From positions 208,280 to 272,279 of the forward strand of contig NZ_JAJQQS010000011.1 of NCBI RefSeq assembly GCF_021228125.1: DNA of 64,000 nt, in the 5' to 3' direction. Each line of letters opens with the position of its first letter. The stretch's first letter is position 1. The notes under the pieces were generated by a model, which did not search any database, was not told the origin of the DNA, and saw nothing but the letters and a program-made list of their open reading frames with translations. Shown here one piece after another: positions 61,983 through 64,000 of the stretch. Source of the stretch: Streptomyces albireticuli. Its GTDB lineage: Bacteria; Actinomycetota; Actinomycetes; Streptomycetales; Streptomycetaceae. Made by a program: the position numbers and the translations under genes.

Positions 61983-63155
61983 TCAGGGCAACAGCCCGTG
62001 GGCGGGGAACACGGCCCGCCGCGCCGCCAGTATCGCCTGGTCGAGCCGGTCCGCCGGGTCGTACCCGTGGTCGTCGAAGTCCCGCCACTCCGGCGTCCGG
62101 CCGTCCGTCATCCGCAGCGGGCCCAACTGCCGGGTACGACGGAACACTTCGGCCCGCCACTCCTCCGGCATCTCCGCGCCGGGCGACACCGGCCGCCCGG
62201 CCGCGACGGCCACGAGATGCGTCCAGGAGCGCGGCACGACGTCCACCACGGCGTAACCCCCGCCGCCCAGGGCCACCCACCGGCCGTCCGTGTGCTCGTG
62301 GGCCAGCGCGTGGCACGCCTCGGCGACCAGCCGCTGGGCGTCCACGGAAACCGCCAGATGGGCCAGCGGGTCCTCGAAGTGGGTGTCGGCGCCGTGCTGG
62401 GTGACCAGCACCTGCGGCCGGAAGGCGGCGACCAGCTCGGGCACCACCGCGTGGAACGCCCGCAGCCATCCGGTGTCACCCGTCCCGGCCGGCAACGCCA
62501 CGTTCACGGCACTGCCCTCGGCCCCCGGGGCGCCCGTCTCCTCGGGCCACCCGGTGTGCGGGAAGAGCGTGCGGGGGTGCTCGTGCAGGGAGATCGTGAG
62601 CACCCGCGGGTCCTCCCAGAAAGCGGCCTGGACCCCGTCGCCGTGGTGCACGTCCACGTCCAGGTAGACCACCCGTTCGGCTCCCAGTTCCAGCAGCCGG
62701 GCCACGGCCAGGGCCGCGTCGTTGTAGACGCAGAAGCCCGACGCGCCTCCGGGCATCGCGTGGTGCAGCCCGCCCGTGAAGTTGACGGCGTGCAGCGCCT
62801 CGCCGCGCCACACGGCCTCCGCGGCGCCCACGGACTGGCCGGCGATCAGCGCGGCCGCGTCGTGCATCCCGGCGAACGCCGGCACGTCGGCCGTGCCGAT
62901 CCCGTACGAACCGTCGGCCGCCTCCGGGTGCGCCGAGGCCTCGCGCACGGCGGCGATGTAGTCCGCGCGGTGGACGAGCCGGAGCGTCGACTCCCCGGCC
63001 GGCCGGGCCGCGGTGACCCGAAGGGCGCGGTCGAGCTCGAACGCCTCGACCAGCCTCATGGTCAGCGCGAGGCGCACCGGGTCCATCGGGTGTCCCGGGC
63101 CGAAGTCGTAGCCCGTTACCGCCTCGTCCCACATCAGCTGTGCACGGCCGCTCAT
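61983..63155 (-). CDS. acuC: Acetoin utilization protein AcuC (histone-deacetylase fold)
   Basis: 390 residues from the ATG at 63155; an in-frame GTG at 63164 is possible. Class I HDAC-like: GYDFGPGHPMDPVRLALTMRL, the active-site stretch NFTGGLHHAMPGGASGFCVYNDAALA, VYLDVDVHHGDGVQAAFW and TQHGADTHFEDPL holding the zinc ligands. It probably removes acetyl groups from acyl-CoA synthetase or other lysines. Gene is monocistronic. Confidence 0.95.
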   Translation of the reverse strand: MSGRAQLMWDEAVTGYDFGPGHPMDPVRLALTMRLVEAFELDRALRVTAARPAGESTLRLVHRADYIAAVREASAHPEAADGSYGIGTADVPAFAGMHDAAALIAGQSVGAAEAVWRGEALHAVNFTGGLHHAMPGGASGFCVYNDAALAVARLLELGAERVVYLDVDVHHGDGVQAAFWEDPRVLTISLHEHPRTLFPHTGWPEETGAPGAEGSAVNVALPAGTGDTGWLRAFHAVVPELVAAFRPQVLVTQHGADTHFEDPLAHLAVSVDAQRLVAEACHALAHEHTDGRWVALGGGGYAVVDVVPRSWTHLVAVAAGRPVSPGAEMPEEWRAEVFRRTRQLGPLRMTDGRTPEWRDFDDHGYDPADRLDQAILAARRAVFPAHGLLP

Positions 63156-63216
63156 GCCCGACACCGTAGCGGGCGGTTCCGGGCCCGCGGACGGGGGTGT
63201 ACGACCGGGCCGGGGC

Positions 63217-63861
63217 TCAGGCCAGGAGCCGCGGCAGTTCCGTCATCTCTCCGAAGTACGCGGTGGCACCGGGCATCCGGTCCCGCGGGGTCATGGAGGT
63301 GAACGCGAAGACGTCCATCCCGGCGGCCACGGCGGCCTCGACGCCTCGTGCGCTGTCCTCCACGACGGCACAGCGGCGGGGGTCCACGCCCATGGACCGC
63401 GCGGCGTAAAGGAAGAGGTCGGGCGCCGGCTTGCCCTGGCCGACGTCATCGGCGCTGAAGATCCATTCCTCTTCGAACCACTCGTCCATCCCGGTGCGCC
63501 GGTGACCGACCCGGATCCGCTCATGGGTGCCGGAGGAGGCCACGCAGTAGGAGACGCCCTCGGCGACGAGGAGCTCCAGGACCTCGGTGACACCCTTTAT
63601 CGGCTGAAGGCGCTCTTCGAACGCGGCGAAGGTCCGCGAGTGCAGGGTGTGGTCGAAATCCGCCGGCAGCTCCTGGCCGGTCCGCTCGAGTACGAGGTCG
63701 TGGACGCGGTGCACCGCGGCGCCCATGTAGTCGTGGAGGGAGTCCTCGTAGGTGGTGGGGTGACCCAGCTCCGTGAGGTATGCGGCCAGGATCGTGTTCG
63801 CGATCGGTTCGCTGTCGACGAGCACACCGTCGTTGTCGAAGATGACGAGGTCATAGCGCAT
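63217..63861 (-). CDS. HAD-family hydrolase (beta-phosphoglucomutase-like)
   Basis: 214 residues, ATG with AGGG upstream. Motif I LVIFDNDGVLVDSEPIANTIL with two Asp, a helical cap (residues about 20-80), motif II YCVASSGTHERI, motif III GKPAPDLFLYAARSMG and VVEDSARGVEAAVAAGM. Subfamily IA sugar-phosphate phosphatase or mutase. It lies just downstream of the rrn operon end. Confidence 0.95.
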   Translation of the reverse strand: MRYDLVIFDNDGVLVDSEPIANTILAAYLTELGHPTTYEDSLHDYMGAAVHRVHDLVLERTGQELPADFDHTLHSRTFAAFEERLQPIKGVTEVLELLVAEGVSYCVASSGTHERIRVGHRRTGMDEWFEEEWIFSADDVGQGKPAPDLFLYAARSMGVDPRRCAVVEDSARGVEAAVAAGMDVFAFTSMTPRDRMPGATAYFGEMTELPRLLA

Positions 63862-63884
63862 GACGTCACCCTAAACGCAAAAAT

Positions 63885-63920
63885 GCCTCAGGCCCCGAGT
63901 GAAAACTCGGGGCCTGAGGC
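63885..63920 (-). terminator. Terminator of the rRNA operon
   Basis: Sixteen-base perfect arms (63885-63900 and 63905-63920) with a GAAA-type loop; on the minus strand a T-run follows (rc of aaaaat). It is placed right after the 5S rRNA. Confidence 0.95.
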
Positions 63921-63928
63921 TAAAAATT

Positions 63929-64000
63929 GTTCGGCGGCGTCCTACTCTCCCACACGGTCCCCCATGCAGTACCATCGGCGCTGAAAGGCTTAGCTTCCGG
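63929..64000 (-). rRNA. rrf: 5S rRNA, 3' part
   Basis: On the minus strand it reads CCGGAAGCTAAGCCTTTCAG ... GGGAGAGTAGGACGCCGCCGAAC, the 3' two thirds of actinobacterial 5S rRNA. The 5' part and the rest of the rrn operon lie to the right of the window. The 3' end is placed to within two or three bases. Confidence 0.96.

Overview
The window is chromosomal core DNA from a Streptomyces or very close relative. The evidence is very high GC with strong G/C third-codon bias, GTG and TTG starts, rare TTA codons, the developmental pair bldN/rsbN, bdtA, the rex-hemACDB operon with a Rex operator, class I lysyl-tRNA synthetase, and the futalosine (not chorismate/MenFDHC) route to menaquinone. There is no prophage, insertion sequence, CRISPR array or secondary-metabolite cluster. 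Assignments come from reading the translated proteins and motifs; no database search was run.

Left part (1-26.5 kb): a dispersed menaquinone region. It holds a geranylgeranyl-reductase-family protein (cut by the window edge), menG, mqnC, mqnA, mqnE, ubiX, mqnP and a UbiD-type decarboxylase, nearly all on the minus strand. Between them lie a zinc-ribbon membrane protein, a Ser/Thr kinase with a collagen-like insert, secreted esterase and lipase genes, a cold-shock protein, a long-chain acyl-CoA ligase divergent from an AraC regulator, a TetR regulator with a palindromic operator, and a DAACS-type symporter. The symporter is preceded by a cysteine-rich, apparently leaderless leader peptide. mqnB and mqnD are not in the window.

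Middle (26.6-43 kb): a phospholipase-C-like Tat protein, then the System II cytochrome c maturation operon resA-ccdA-resB-ccsB with 4-bp overlaps and a Rex-operator-like palindrome just upstream of resA. A polysaccharide deacetylase lipoprotein and the overlapping hemL-phosphatase pair follow. After these come a small set of plus-strand genes (conserved hypothetical, YnfA, SDR, VOC), RtcB RNA ligase and two DUF3558 lipoproteins.

Right (43-64 kb): divergent lysS/argS, a HATPase-type regulator, and the translationally coupled rex-hemA-hemC-hemD-hemB operon behind a clear Rex operator. Next are a glutaredoxin, an HAD phosphatase, bldN (ECF sigma factor with pro-sequence), rsbN (its anti-sigma factor, behind a BldN-like promoter), a PlsC acyltransferase, an epimerase, the tiny ribosomal protein bS22, bdtA, a phosphatase-family protein with a TTA codon, acuC and an HAD hydrolase. 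The window ends in the 3' part of a 5S rRNA whose rrn operon runs in from the right on the minus strand. Menaquinone, haem, cytochrome c maturation and the NADH/NAD sensor Rex make the region a respiratory core. The most interesting observations are the cysteine leader peptide and its attenuator-like leader, the second Rex-like site at resA, a 6 x 13-bp tandem repeat upstream of menG, and a 90-bp tandem-repeat insertion plus TTA codon in the acyl-CoA ligase.
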